This document shows positions 21,901 through 28,417 of a stretch of DNA of 36,356 nt, piece after piece. The DNA is taken from contig NW_003122908.1 of NCBI RefSeq assembly GCF_000003605.2, positions 479,505-515,860 on the forward strand, written 5' to 3'. A program made the position numbers and the translations under genes. The stretch is from Saccoglossus kowalevskii (Eukaryota > Hemichordata > Enteropneusta > Harrimaniidae). Each line of letters begins with the position of its first letter. Within the stretch, counting starts at the first letter, position 1. Under the pieces are notes generated by a model. The model saw only the letters and a program-made list of their open reading frames with translations. It was not told where the DNA came from and made no database searches.

Positions 21901-23804
21901 AAACAAACATGTGATTTATGAGCAACTTTTTAAAGCATTATGAGTTTGCTTTTACATCAAGTTTAATAACACAGGATAATTATAAGGTTCTTACATACAG
22001 TGTCCAACTGCACACCTGTGTTCTGATATACAATGCAAATGCAAGAGAAAATGATGACTATGTCTTGTAAAACTGTTAATATATCTTTTTTTTTTTTCAG
22101 GAAATGGTTTTTACTTTCATTTACTATTTCCGTGGTTTGGATTATGGTTCTCAGCTTCGTTATGGTGACTATTGTACAGAAAACTGGATGTTTACTCAAT
22201 ATTAATGCCTATGCGATGGGTCTTGTCATTGTAGCCATGGGAACTAGCATACCGGTGAGTTATAATTAATTTATATAATTATTATAATAAGCATGTGTGT
22301 ATCTATGTTTATAATCGAAATATGAAAAATGATTGATACACTTGCGAAACAGAATCAATTTTTTTTTCTCAAACATAACAGTGCAATGTTGTTATGTATT
22401 AAATAATATTTATTGGTTTTACAAATTCTAAAAAAAAATAAAACTTTGATTTATTGTTTTCAATGCAGACAATGTGTGTCAGCACGGAAGAGTTAAGCAT
22501 GACACAGTTGTCCAGTGTGTTTTTTTAAATAAATATTTTATCACAGTTGAAGTACATGCTAAAGTTGTCGCACTGTAATGTGTTTGACGAGGATTCTGTG
22601 AGACATTGCATGTACATACATTATTTCAAATACGTTATTAACACAAAACCTGAACATGTACTGCATGATAATACTGTGTAGTACTTACCTTATTTGGACC
22701 AAGTACTACCATATTAGGACATGAACTTACCTTATTTGGACCAAGTACTACTATATTAGGACATGCACTTACCTTATTTGGACCAAGTACTACCATATTA
22801 GGACATGAACTTACCTTATTTGAACCAAGTACTACCATATTAGGACATGAACTTACCTTATTTGGACCAAGTACTACCATATTAGGACATGAACTTACCT
22901 TATTTGGACCAAGTACTACTATATTAGGACATGCACTCACCTTAATTGAACCATGTACTACTATATTAGGACATGCACTTACCTTAATTGAACCATGTAC
23001 TACCATATTAGGTCTACTTCAACATATATATCTTTTTTTTCTCCCACAGGATGCACTTAGTTCTATTCTAGTTGCTCGTGACGGTTACGGTGATATGGCA
23101 GTGTCCAATGCAATTGGCTCAAACGTGTTTGATATCAACCTGGGACTCGGGCTTCCATTCGTCATTCGTATAGCCATCGATAAAGGAAAGTCTATTTACC
23201 TTTTCAAGAATGATGAAGGGGTAAGTAAACTAATCAACCTCCATGAGAAATGTATATATATAACAACATATGAAGCAATCAAACCATTTCAGAATGACGC
23301 TTTGTCTTCTCGAGACAGAGCTTGTAGATTTTGAGAATTTAACCTTATAATGAAAATTTATGTTTACTTCCCTCCTCCTCTGAGGTATACAAATGTTTAC
23401 CTCCCTCTTCCTCTGAGGAATACACCCGCCATAAATAAAAAAAAACACACCGACGTACAAAAAACATATCATGAAATTGGAAAAAAAGAAGTAGCATTTT
23501 AAAATATGATTATTTACCAAGTTTGTGCATGTGACAAAAAAAAAATATTTTTCCATTCATGTACCTGTTTCTTTTGTTTTTCTTGCAGTTAACCACTGCT
23601 TACGAAAATGGAGATATGCTGATGACTCCGCACTCGAAATTTGGTTTTATACTTCTGCTGATATTAGTGATCACCCAGATTACATTTATTGCTGTCCGAT
23701 TTCGATTGAACAAATACATTGGAATAGTGTTTGTGTCAATGTACGTCCTGTTCCTCGTCTACGCATTCATCCAAGAATTTCTCTGTGACGGTTACAAGTG
23801 CTAG
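3756..23804 (+). CDS. K+-dependent Na+/Ca2+ exchanger (NCKX, SLC24 family), ten exons, 5' end missing
   Basis: Exons: 3756-3953, 11948-12189, 13694-13890, 15865-16024, 16504-16593, 19049-19642, 21036-21265, 22101-22254, 23050-23220, 23589-23804. With one base from an upstream exon they sum to 751 codons including TAG, all junctions in phase. Family knowledge: these plasma-membrane antiporters exchange Na+ for Ca2+ plus K+. Seen (numbering from the first visible residue): a hydrophobic segment at 50-75; alpha-1 with [15 protein letters not shown] and its key Glu107; helices near 158-175 and 181-199; a hydrophilic loop at about 200-540; helices near 538-561 and 573-596; alpha-2 with GTSIPD (Asp623) and GSNVFD (Asp650, the position linked to K+ dependence in NCKX2); two last helices at 697-742. 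Alpha-1 looks closest to NCKX3/4, while alpha-2 is more divergent. No in-frame ATG precedes the first helix in the first visible exon, so a start/signal-peptide exon lies upstream. Family assignment is very secure; the loop exons are less so. Confidence 0.93.
4017..4218. mobile_element. MITE family 1, complete copy (202 bp, TA-flanked)
   Basis: Starts CTGTAAAATACTT and ends AAGTATTCTACAG, an imperfect terminal inverted repeat, with TA on both sides (4015-4016, 4219-4220). The inside is a series of inverted TTATTTTCACTG / CAGCGAAAAT motifs able to fold back. TA duplication is typical of Tc1/mariner-type elements (inference). It has no coding capacity. Confidence 0.85.
5372..5457. repeat. Direct repeat, period 60 bp, two copies of the core
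   Basis: TTTGTTAGTGTGAACAAGGC at 5372 recurs as TTTGTTAGTGTTAACAGGGC at 5432, both followed by TATTAA. Confidence 0.7.
5665..5850. mobile_element. MITE family 1, copy truncated at the right end
   Basis: Preceded by TA at 5663-5664; starts CTGTAAAATACTTTATTTT and follows the 4017 copy closely through TTCAGCGAAAATAGCGAAAA, then diverges before the terminal CTACAG. Same orientation as the first copy. Confidence 0.8.
5984..6148. mobile_element. MITE family 2 (TTAA type), copy 1
   Basis: The left end TTGAAGCGGGAAGGTCGTCA is inverted at the right as TGACGACTTCCCCGCTTTAA. The interior (ACGCGCGGGAATTGAGTCCC, then AACGATAACAACAC) is shared in reverse orientation with 32212-32334. The ends fit a TTAA target, as used by piggyBac-type elements (inference). 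Confidence 0.8.
7521..7779. repeat. Degenerate tandem repeat, ~36-bp unit, seven copies
   Basis: Units of 35-38 bp, typical start GCGACA-ACTGC(C/T)GATTA and typical end TTG(C/A)-TGAAG or GGAG. Highly diverged copies, so an old array. No open frame runs through it. Confidence 0.65.
11948..12189 (+). CDS. NCKX exon B: alpha-1 repeat
   Basis: The acceptor is CCAACAG at 11947 and the donor GTAAGT at 12190. It translates to visible residues 68-147: the [16 protein letters not shown] entry segment, then [20 protein letters not shown] (Glu107, cation-coordinating in the family) and [19 protein letters not shown] rather than GSAPE and the LSEDV lead-in favour the NCKX3/4 side of the family over NCKX1/2. 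It ends in phase 0 with AGQ. This is the best conserved exon and the anchor of the gene call. Confidence 0.96.
12190..13693 (+). other. NCKX intron between exons B and C
   Basis: AT-rich, with poly-T and a short TTAA run (12915-12930). No exon, transposon or RNA gene recognised. Confidence 0.6.
13694..13890 (+). CDS. NCKX exon C: helices after alpha-1, start of the cytoplasmic loop
   Basis: The acceptor is TTTCTCCCCCAG at 13693 and the donor GTGAGT at 13891. The frame continues in phase 0 as [16 protein letters not shown], the conserved W-PL-RD linker of NCKX proteins, then two hydrophobic helices and the conserved [16 protein letters not shown] and MKFN motifs. The exon ends on two bases (TG); the split codon becomes TGT (Cys213) on joining the next exon. 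Together they make a cysteine cluster (C211, C213, C215, C216) just past the helix. Confidence 0.94.
14044..14130. mobile_element. MITE family 1, left-end fragment joined to another element
   Basis: CTGTAAAATACTTTATTTTC followed by TTTTCACTATTTTCGCTGATTC and AGTGAAAATAAAATCCAGCG, a fold-back of the family. It stops at ATACTTTTTA, where the hairpin-headed element begins. The right end is missing. Confidence 0.75.
14130..14619. repeat. Hairpin-headed element with 157-bp tandem repeats, cut by an assembly gap
   Basis: Begins with a near-palindrome (AGCTCCG at 14130, CGGAGCT ending 14160, inner TCGAC-TTT-GTCGA). After GTCCGTCGTCGTCC come three copies of a 157-bp unit marked by GACTTCTTGTTAAAAACC-type sequence at about 14212, 14369 and 14526. 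The third runs into the N stretch. Hairpin-plus-CGTCGTC heads of this kind are, to my knowledge, dispersed in marine invertebrate genomes. Confidence 0.8.
14620..14691. other. Assembly gap (72 N)
   Basis: A run of N directly inside the 157-bp tandem array; the true array may be longer or shorter than drawn. Confidence 0.99.
14754..14921. mobile_element. MITE family 1, copy missing its right end
   Basis: Preceded by TA (14752-14753); CTGTAAAATCCTTTATTTTC, internal GTGAAAATAAAATCCAGC, then TAGTGAAAATAAACTC and ACAAAACAGCTAAAAGTC. Ends in a T/A-rich run instead of the terminal repeat. Confidence 0.75.
15195..15377. mobile_element. MITE family 1, complete copy in reverse orientation
   Basis: CTGTAGACTACTTTATTTTC at the left, AATAAAGTATTTCACAG at the right, with TA on both sides (15193-15194, 15378-15379). 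The interior matches the reverse complement of the 4017 copy (TGAAAATAAATTCCATACAA). Confidence 0.85.
15865..16024 (+). CDS. NCKX exon D: proximal cytoplasmic loop
   Basis: The acceptor is a T-rich tract ending ACAG at 15864 and the donor GTAGGG at 16025. It enters in phase 2 and leaves in phase 0, as needed by both neighbours. It encodes [19 protein letters not shown] and an acidic, Asp/Glu/Asn-rich stretch ending LPPLKK. The sequence is typical of the poorly conserved regulatory loop between the two halves of the exchanger. The call rests on phase, splice sites and continuity with the cysteine cluster. Confidence 0.85.
16504..16593 (+). CDS. NCKX exon E: 90-bp loop cassette exon
   Basis: A 30-codon open segment (starts [16 protein letters not shown], ends HGELSGKI) bounded by ACATAG at 16503 and GTAAGT at 16594. 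Both ends are phase 0, matching the exons on either side, so it can be included or skipped without changing the frame. It is basic, Ser/Thr- and His-rich. It is too short to be listed as an open reading frame and was found by following the splice phase. Moderately sure: the signals are good, but loop sequence offers no conservation check. Confidence 0.7.
16594..19048 (+). other. NCKX intron between exons E and F
   Basis: AT-rich. Open frames at 17211-17438, 18167-18570 and 18571-18762 are unrecognised and lack matching splice signals. The 3' end (about 18940-19023) is an A-rich stretch closing with AATCA repeats. Nothing else supported. Confidence 0.55.
18999..19023. repeat. (AATCA)n microsatellite, possible retroposon tail
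   Basis: Four to five AATCA units following ATAATAAACCATGTCTGATC. A short pentamer tail after A-rich sequence resembles the 3' end of a non-LTR retrotransposon, but no reverse transcriptase frame is present. It lies only 25 bp before the exon F acceptor. Confidence 0.6.
19049..19642 (+). CDS. NCKX exon F: large loop exon with RRGS octapeptide array
   Basis: The acceptor is ATTTAG at 19048 (weak pyrimidine tract) and the donor GTGAGT at 19643; phase 0 at both ends. It encodes 198 residues (297-494): TSSLSD, six tandem octapeptides (302-349, e.g. DVRRGSAI), then a low-complexity Asn/Ser/Lys/Pro stretch with DPSYDPSDP and [10 protein letters not shown], ending EEVE. RRGS and KRPS fit the Arg-Arg-X-Ser type consensus of PKA-like kinases (inference). 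The acceptor at 19048 is the only nearby one that keeps the incoming phase open, although a better pyrimidine tract lies just inside the exon. An unseen additional small exon upstream cannot be excluded. Confidence 0.82.
19064..19207 (+). repeat. In-frame 24-bp repeat encoding octapeptides in the NCKX loop
   Basis: Six contiguous 24-bp units (GATGTTAGGAGGGGCAGTGC type) encode D-(M/L/V)-(R/K)-(R/K)-G-S-(A/V)-I; the last unit reads DVRRSSNT. Synonymous third-base changes between units show they are not brand new. Confidence 0.93.
19643..21035 (+). other. NCKX intron between exons F and G
   Basis: AT-rich, with no recognised exon or mobile element. Confidence 0.6.
21036..21265 (+). CDS. NCKX exon G: distal loop and first helix of the second half
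   Basis: The acceptor is CCCTCCTTTAG at 21035 and the donor GTAAGT at 21266. Phase 0 in, two bases out. It encodes an acidic end of the loop (QAEEEEVQ), a CPC motif, [13 protein letters not shown] and a hydrophobic helix, then WTIPNCGKP, which matches the conserved (F/Y)TVPNC-KP motif that opens the second membrane domain of NCKX proteins. The split codon AA-G (Lys571) is completed by the next exon. Confidence 0.94.
21266..22100 (+). other. NCKX intron between exons G and H
   Basis: Ends in a T-rich acceptor tract. No repeat family or coding segment recognised inside. Confidence 0.6.
22101..22254 (+). CDS. NCKX exon H: helix before alpha-2 and start of alpha-2
   Basis: The acceptor is a long T tract ending TTTCAG at 22100 and the donor GTGAGT at 22255. 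It encodes [19 protein letters not shown], a helix matching the family pattern, then [16 protein letters not shown], the front half of alpha-2. The exon stops exactly before the key Asp. The usual AAGTSVP reads AMGTSIP here, a mild divergence. Phase 0 at the 3' end. Confidence 0.95.
22255..22682 (+). other. Front part of the NCKX intron between exons H and I, before the minisatellite
   Basis: Nothing recognised; AT-rich with short poly-T/A runs. Confidence 0.6.
22683..23011. repeat. 42-bp minisatellite, ~7.8 copies, in the intron before exon I
   Basis: Unit starts ACTTACCTTATTTGGACC, continues AAGTACTACCATATTAGG and ends ACATGA or ACATGC. Eight units differ by a few substitutions; the last two share TTAATTGAACCATG. 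Because 42 is a multiple of three, the minus strand is open throughout (14-residue repeat [14 protein letters not shown]), which I take as a by-product. Confidence 0.95.
23050..23220 (+). CDS. NCKX exon I: core of alpha-2
   Basis: The acceptor is TTTCTCCCACAG at 23049 and the donor GTAAGT at 23221; 57 codons, phase 0 to 0. It begins with the cation-binding Asp623 ([20 protein letters not shown]) and contains [18 protein letters not shown] with Asp650. An Asp at this place is the family marker of K+ co-transport; K+-independent NCX proteins lack it. It sits 38 bp after a 42-bp minisatellite. Confidence 0.96.
23360..23424. repeat. Two-copy 33-bp tandem duplication in the last NCKX intron
   Basis: ATGTTTACTTCCCTCCTCCT at 23360 is repeated as ATGTTTACCTCCCTCTTCCT at 23393, each followed by CTGAGG(T/A)ATACA. 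Confidence 0.8.
23589..23804 (+). CDS. NCKX exon J: C-terminal helices and stop
   Basis: The acceptor is TTTTTCTTGCAG at 23588; the frame closes with TAG at 23802-23804. It encodes a short linker ([17 protein letters not shown]), two hydrophobic helices separated by FRLNKYIG, and a short tail ending LCDGYKC. The last-helix plus EF arrangement (AFIQEFLC) matches the end of NCKX proteins. AATAAA follows 43 bases after the stop. Confidence 0.94.
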   Translation, partial: LTTAYENGDMLMTPHSKFGFILLLILVITQITFIAVRFRLNKYIGIVFVSMYVLFLVYAFIQEFLCDGYKC

Positions 23805-23847
23805 TGTTGAAACATTTTCGAAACTTGATATTTACAGACGTGCAAGT

Positions 23848-23853
23848 AATAAA
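23848..23853 (+). terminator. Proximal polyadenylation signal of the NCKX gene
   Basis: AATAAA 43 bases downstream of the NCKX stop codon, followed by T-rich sequence (23874-23905). It would give a very short 3' UTR. A second AATAAA at 27180 is an alternative. Confidence 0.4.
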
Positions 23854-25166
23854 CTAATGATATACGCAAAACTCTTTTTTTCATTTGATATTTTGATTTA
23901 TTTTCTCTCTCACCTTGCGCTTTGAAGACAGGGTAATCATATGTTGATATATTTTGTTTGTCACTATGAAGACATGGAACATTAGGCATGTTATGTGCTA
24001 AAGTTACCATGAATGTTTCTGATTGGTCCCTTCAAAAACAGTGGAATTCTCTGCCTTGGATGTGGTCGTCAAGACAGAGGAAGAGGAATTTTGCCAGTCA
24101 CACAGTGTCGTGTTTTTTTTTTCTACGCGTAGATATGGAATCTATTTACTTTACAACGATCACAGGGGATTAATGTATAGCTTTAAAGTTCTCTCTGCAT
24201 TTACCATTTTAGCTGCTTGATTTTAGCCTCTTCATGTATGCAACTCGCGGCAAGGTGCCTGGTGCACTGCTGCGAGACTACTGTACTTTGTAGAATATGA
24301 AATACTGTGCGGTTTCCATGACAATACATCTCCTTGGTTACACAAGGGAAAACAAAAACTAATAATGGAAATCGATCAAGAGTTCTACTTTGGAAGTGCC
24401 ACAGTTTTATTTTATTGAGATACAAGAAGGTTTGTAAATTTCAAAGCCTTTGTATTTATTGAGCGTGACACTATATTTATAAATATGCAAATTTTATGTC
24501 TACTGATTGGAACTAGTGCCAACTATATGCGTGCATCGAACAAACATTGCAAAGTAGGAGAGGATTAACAGAAGAGCCTTGAAGAAAACAAGTGGTGAGA
24601 AATCACTGTATTCTAACGAAGTCCTTAATTTAAGATTTACAAGTTCTTACCTCTACTAACTAAGAAACAACTTATTTTCTCAGTTTGGAGAAATTCTAGC
24701 GTCTGTTATTTCTTTATATTACTGACTGTTGTGTCAATTTTGAGCAACTTATTATATATACACATTTTTGACATTTAATTATTCGATAACTCATTCCAGA
24801 CATTTTTTTCGACTGATCAATTTTTGAAAAAAAAAAAAAAATGCTGTAATAATCATGCTGAAAAAATGTTCTCGCAAATATCTACCTTGCGGAAAAATTA
24901 CTATATAAAGTGTGCATGCAATGTTTTCCAGACCGAGGTGTTTACAGTTCATAGAGTGAGGAATCATAGGAAAGCTTCTTCTATGGCATAGCCAAGAAGA
25001 TTTTCATTTTTATTACCACTGTTAATTTATTCTTTTCATCCATACTATGCCAGAAGGCTATGAATTCTTTACTCTTTTCTCAAATTGTAGTTTTGATCAA
25101 AGTTCTTGAAAGGATTAATACTTCAATATATGCTGTACAGGTACAGGTACAGGCACAGGAGTTGGT

Positions 25167-25361
25167 TATATTTTGATGGAATTTATTTTCATAAGAAAAA
25201 GCATACCAGGAATTTTGTTTATCTAACTGTATGTAATGTATCTTTACTGATTCGTTAAATGGAAAATGCTTTTTTTTTTTTTTTTGCTGAATTAATTTGA
25301 CCAAATATTTCTATGGAGAAAAAAAATTATGAGGAAGTATAAAGAAATATTTTACAGTACT
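25167..25361. mobile_element. Possible decayed MITE family 1 copy
   Basis: GATGGAATTTATTTTCAT near the left and AGAAATATTTTACAG followed by TA at the right resemble the family, at about the right distance. The left terminus is not visible. Confidence 0.3.
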
Positions 25362-26993
25362 TCTTGAAAATGACTAAATTGGCGACAAATATTGGTGGTC
25401 AATTACAAATGCTAAAAGTAACTATTACTTTTAAGCCTCAATCATAAATGATGTCCAAGTTCACTTTCGAAGTTTTTGTGCATTTTCGTCCATTTGACAC
25501 CTGGTGTATACATTACCCCGCGGAGGCGACTACACCCTTTACATCTTCGTGTGGTTCAAGCGTGTGTGATCTAGAGCCGAAAAAACTATTCTTTTCATCT
25601 CCATGGTAACCAGTAACCAGCGTCTCTTTCATACTTCATGTGCCAGCAATAGATATGTTACTTTTTCAAGAATTTTTTCTTTTCTTCAGATGAAGACTAT
25701 GCATATCCAGTTTAGTAGCTTAATTCGGTGGTTGACCACTATGTTTAGATTCATTGTTGTGTTCACACGAAATGAAACATCTGGAGATGATTCAATTCTA
25801 TGTAGTTTATTTTTAAAAAGTACACTCTGTAGTAATATTTAGGAGTGATTGCGTCATGCCAGTGTAATGCAATTCAGAGAATAACTGTCTCTAATTTTAT
25901 AACTTTTTTTTTCTCAAATCATACAGGGAAGAGATGTTATGTTTTTCGGGAAATAACATTTTCGCTGATGACCTTGAGGCTGTTGTGGAACACCTTGTTC
26001 TTATATATTTACATTTTTGATATTCTTAAATGTCTTGATAATTTTTAGTTTATTATATTTTAATCATAATCCCAGCTTATCGATGAAGGGCTTTGTTCAT
26101 TTCAAAGACTGGGTACAGTTTCTATGTAGAGAAAATATTGGTACGTCCTTGGAGGATGAAACAATATTTGTTTTACCGCCATAGTATTGTCATTCATGTA
26201 CGTAAATTCTATTTATTTTCTTTGGTATTCTCCTGGTGTAGTGGGTGTACATAAGCATTAGGACGATAAATTAGATTTTCAAATTTGTGAATTTGTCTAA
26301 GCCTTGTAATTTTTAATTTAGATCAAAAAAATTAATTTGTTTCTGATCTTGTAATGTATGCTGATATGCCCTTTTTTCTCATTTTTTTGTAGCGAAATTT
26401 TTACAATATTTTGGGAGATAAAAACTGGCTCACATGCACAAACTGGCACATGCGCTGACCAAAAAACCTATTTGTGGCTTCTAGTTTGTGTTCTTTTATG
26501 AGTAACCTCTTTGACCTAACTCAGTTTAACGTCAGATAGATTCTGATGAAAAAGTAATAATAATAATAATGAACTTGGTCTTGGTGAAAAATTTTATCAG
26601 CAAAATCCATTAGATTTCATGAAAACTATTATATTCTAACTATTTTAGTCTGGTTACTGAAGGATGGGAAACCCCAGAAAAAATGCTTAATATTTGCCAT
26701 TGTGCGTTCATTATGTTCTAAAGGTCAGTAACCTTACAATCAATAATGTTCTCCCACTTAAAGTTCGCCTTCCATTATTTCAAATCTTTGCTTACAAAAC
26801 AAATATAAAACGTTCTGTTATTAGGGCGCCCTCATGTCTGCGTTTTGGGGTACTTTTGTTTTTTCCCTACAAGTTGCAATGTAATTATTTATTGTTTATT
26901 TAATAGATTTGTTTAATTTGTAGATATTGTGTGTAAATAACGTATTTCTAAATTATTGACAGTTGTTTTGTTTTTACTACAAGGAAGAAAATA

Positions 26994-27020
26994 TAATAAT
27001 AATAATAATAATAATAATAA
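26994..27020. repeat. (ATA)n trinucleotide microsatellite
   Basis: Nine contiguous AAT/ATA units. Confidence 0.9.
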
Positions 27021-27179
27021 ATTGGCCACTTTTTAGCATTAACTTGACCCCTTACAGTAAGCACACTGCGTGTAAACTGTGCTTACAACACCTTTCGGTT
27101 CAAGGTGCATTATGCGTTTTTTTTAAATCTACTTCAAGTTTCTGATGTGTAAAATCATTTCCGTATTTGTAAATATATC

Positions 27180-27185
27180 AATAAA
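27180..27185 (+). terminator. Possible distal polyadenylation signal
   Basis: AATAAA followed within 30-60 bases by TTGG/TTTATTTTGG sequence. Could end a ~3.4-kb NCKX 3' UTR; only transcript data would tell. In this AT-rich DNA the hexamer is expected by chance. Confidence 0.2.
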
Positions 27186-28087
27186 TTAAATTCTAGATTT
27201 TTCTACAATGTTTGGTATTATTTATTTTGGACAGTTGGTTATTTATACCGAGTCGTTGATTATGGTGGTGTGTGGTAACAATCAGTCCAACATCCCTTGT
27301 GTATTTTCAATTCAAATGAAAGCACGCCTTCTATTTTGAAAATGACGACGGTGGTTACAGGTCGCAGCAAAAATGCATTCGACGAGTTGAACCACGTTTT
27401 TTTTTGAAAATCTCTCTTTTTTTTTCTTCTTTGAATGAATGGCCAGATTGAATTTGTAGGGGAGTGTGTGTTCACTAATAACATATCAAATTGTACGAAA
27501 GTCGCTGGTGGTTGTGATATCAGCGAATCTCTGCATCGTCCGGTGCCGATTCCAACAACCCAGGCGGGGTCAGCCAGGGAAAACGCGTATTTTATCATGT
27601 TAAACAAATGGCCAATGGTTTGATTGGATGCGTCTGTTGGAAACGTTGCAGGCTGTGTGTGGCAAAGTGACAACTATTTATGTAGACCATGTTTTAACAA
27701 AGTAATGAAACTGTCAACTCAGTCGTGAGATGAACACATTAGCACCGAAGTATGGAGATATATGTCACGTGACAAAACTAAATTGTGCAGTGGTTCAAGT
27801 TGTTTTTTTGGTTGGTTAAGTCATTTAACATAAATGCAAAGATGAAGAAAGTTTGTTAAAATTCAACAACATTTGCAGCATCGGATGGAATGAATATTCT
27901 ATCCTATAACTATGTATAGTGAAGTCACTGATCCCACACAAGTCCACAAGTACTCGTACTTGCCAATAAATTGCGCCATCTAGTGACGAAACACTTCCGT
28001 GACGTCAAATTTACGTAGATGCAGGTGTAAGCGAAGTCGTTTTAATAGACTACTATCTGCTATTGTGTAGTCGTTTGTTATTAAAAA

Positions 28088-28417
28088 TATCCTCGGGGGC
28101 GGAGCTACGTCACAGACGTTCCACGTTGCTAAGACGCGCACCACTGTACCACGTATTTCTATGGACTTTGTGCGCGCTGCTGTGGAACGCCGGTGGAGCC
28201 GGTGAAAACTCGAGAAAACAACACAAACTCAACTTTGAAGTAATCCTGAACAACCAAATTCATATATGTTACACACGTAGGGCTAATCTTGTTACACTGT
28301 TCAGGGAACTCTCAACAACCATTGCAAAGTACCGTTTTCTGCGAGTTTTTGGTCTTTGTTTTCACCGCGAGGGTTGCCAGGCGGTAGAAAATGCCCGTAT
28401 GTCCGCCCCCGAGGATA
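28088..28417. mobile_element. Non-autonomous inverted-repeat element, 330 bp
   Basis: The left end TATCCTCGGGGGCGG and the right end CCGCCCCCGAGGATA are perfect 15-bp inverted repeats; the interior is GC-richer than its surroundings. No clear target duplication, so the superfamily is open. The open frame across it (28063-28449) shows no transposase motif. Confidence 0.8.

Larger units (their letters stand above)
23805..28087. other. NCKX 3' UTR and downstream flank; no second gene recognised
   Basis: The UTR boundary is unknown (AATAAA at 23848 and 27180). Contains a TACAGG microrepeat (25136-25160), a possible decayed family 1 MITE (about 25167-25361) and an ATA trinucleotide run (26994-27020). 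The open frame on the minus strand at 27260-27673 has no recognisable domain. TGACGTCA (28000-28007) is a perfect CRE palindrome without a recognisable gene start beside it. Confidence 0.5.

Noticed and set aside
22638-23006. Minus-strand 122-residue repetitive protein ([14 protein letters not shown] repeats)
   Set aside because: It is fully explained by a 42-bp intronic minisatellite; no signal peptide, splice context or domain, and the units vary without regard to codon position.
27260-27673. 137-residue minus-strand frame as an intergenic gene
   Set aside because: No recognisable domain, and a plus-strand frame overlaps it; GC content rather than selection probably explains its length.
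28000-28007. Perfect CRE palindrome TGACGTCA as a promoter element
   Set aside because: A single 8-bp site with no adjacent gene start; the neighbouring genes both end towards this region.
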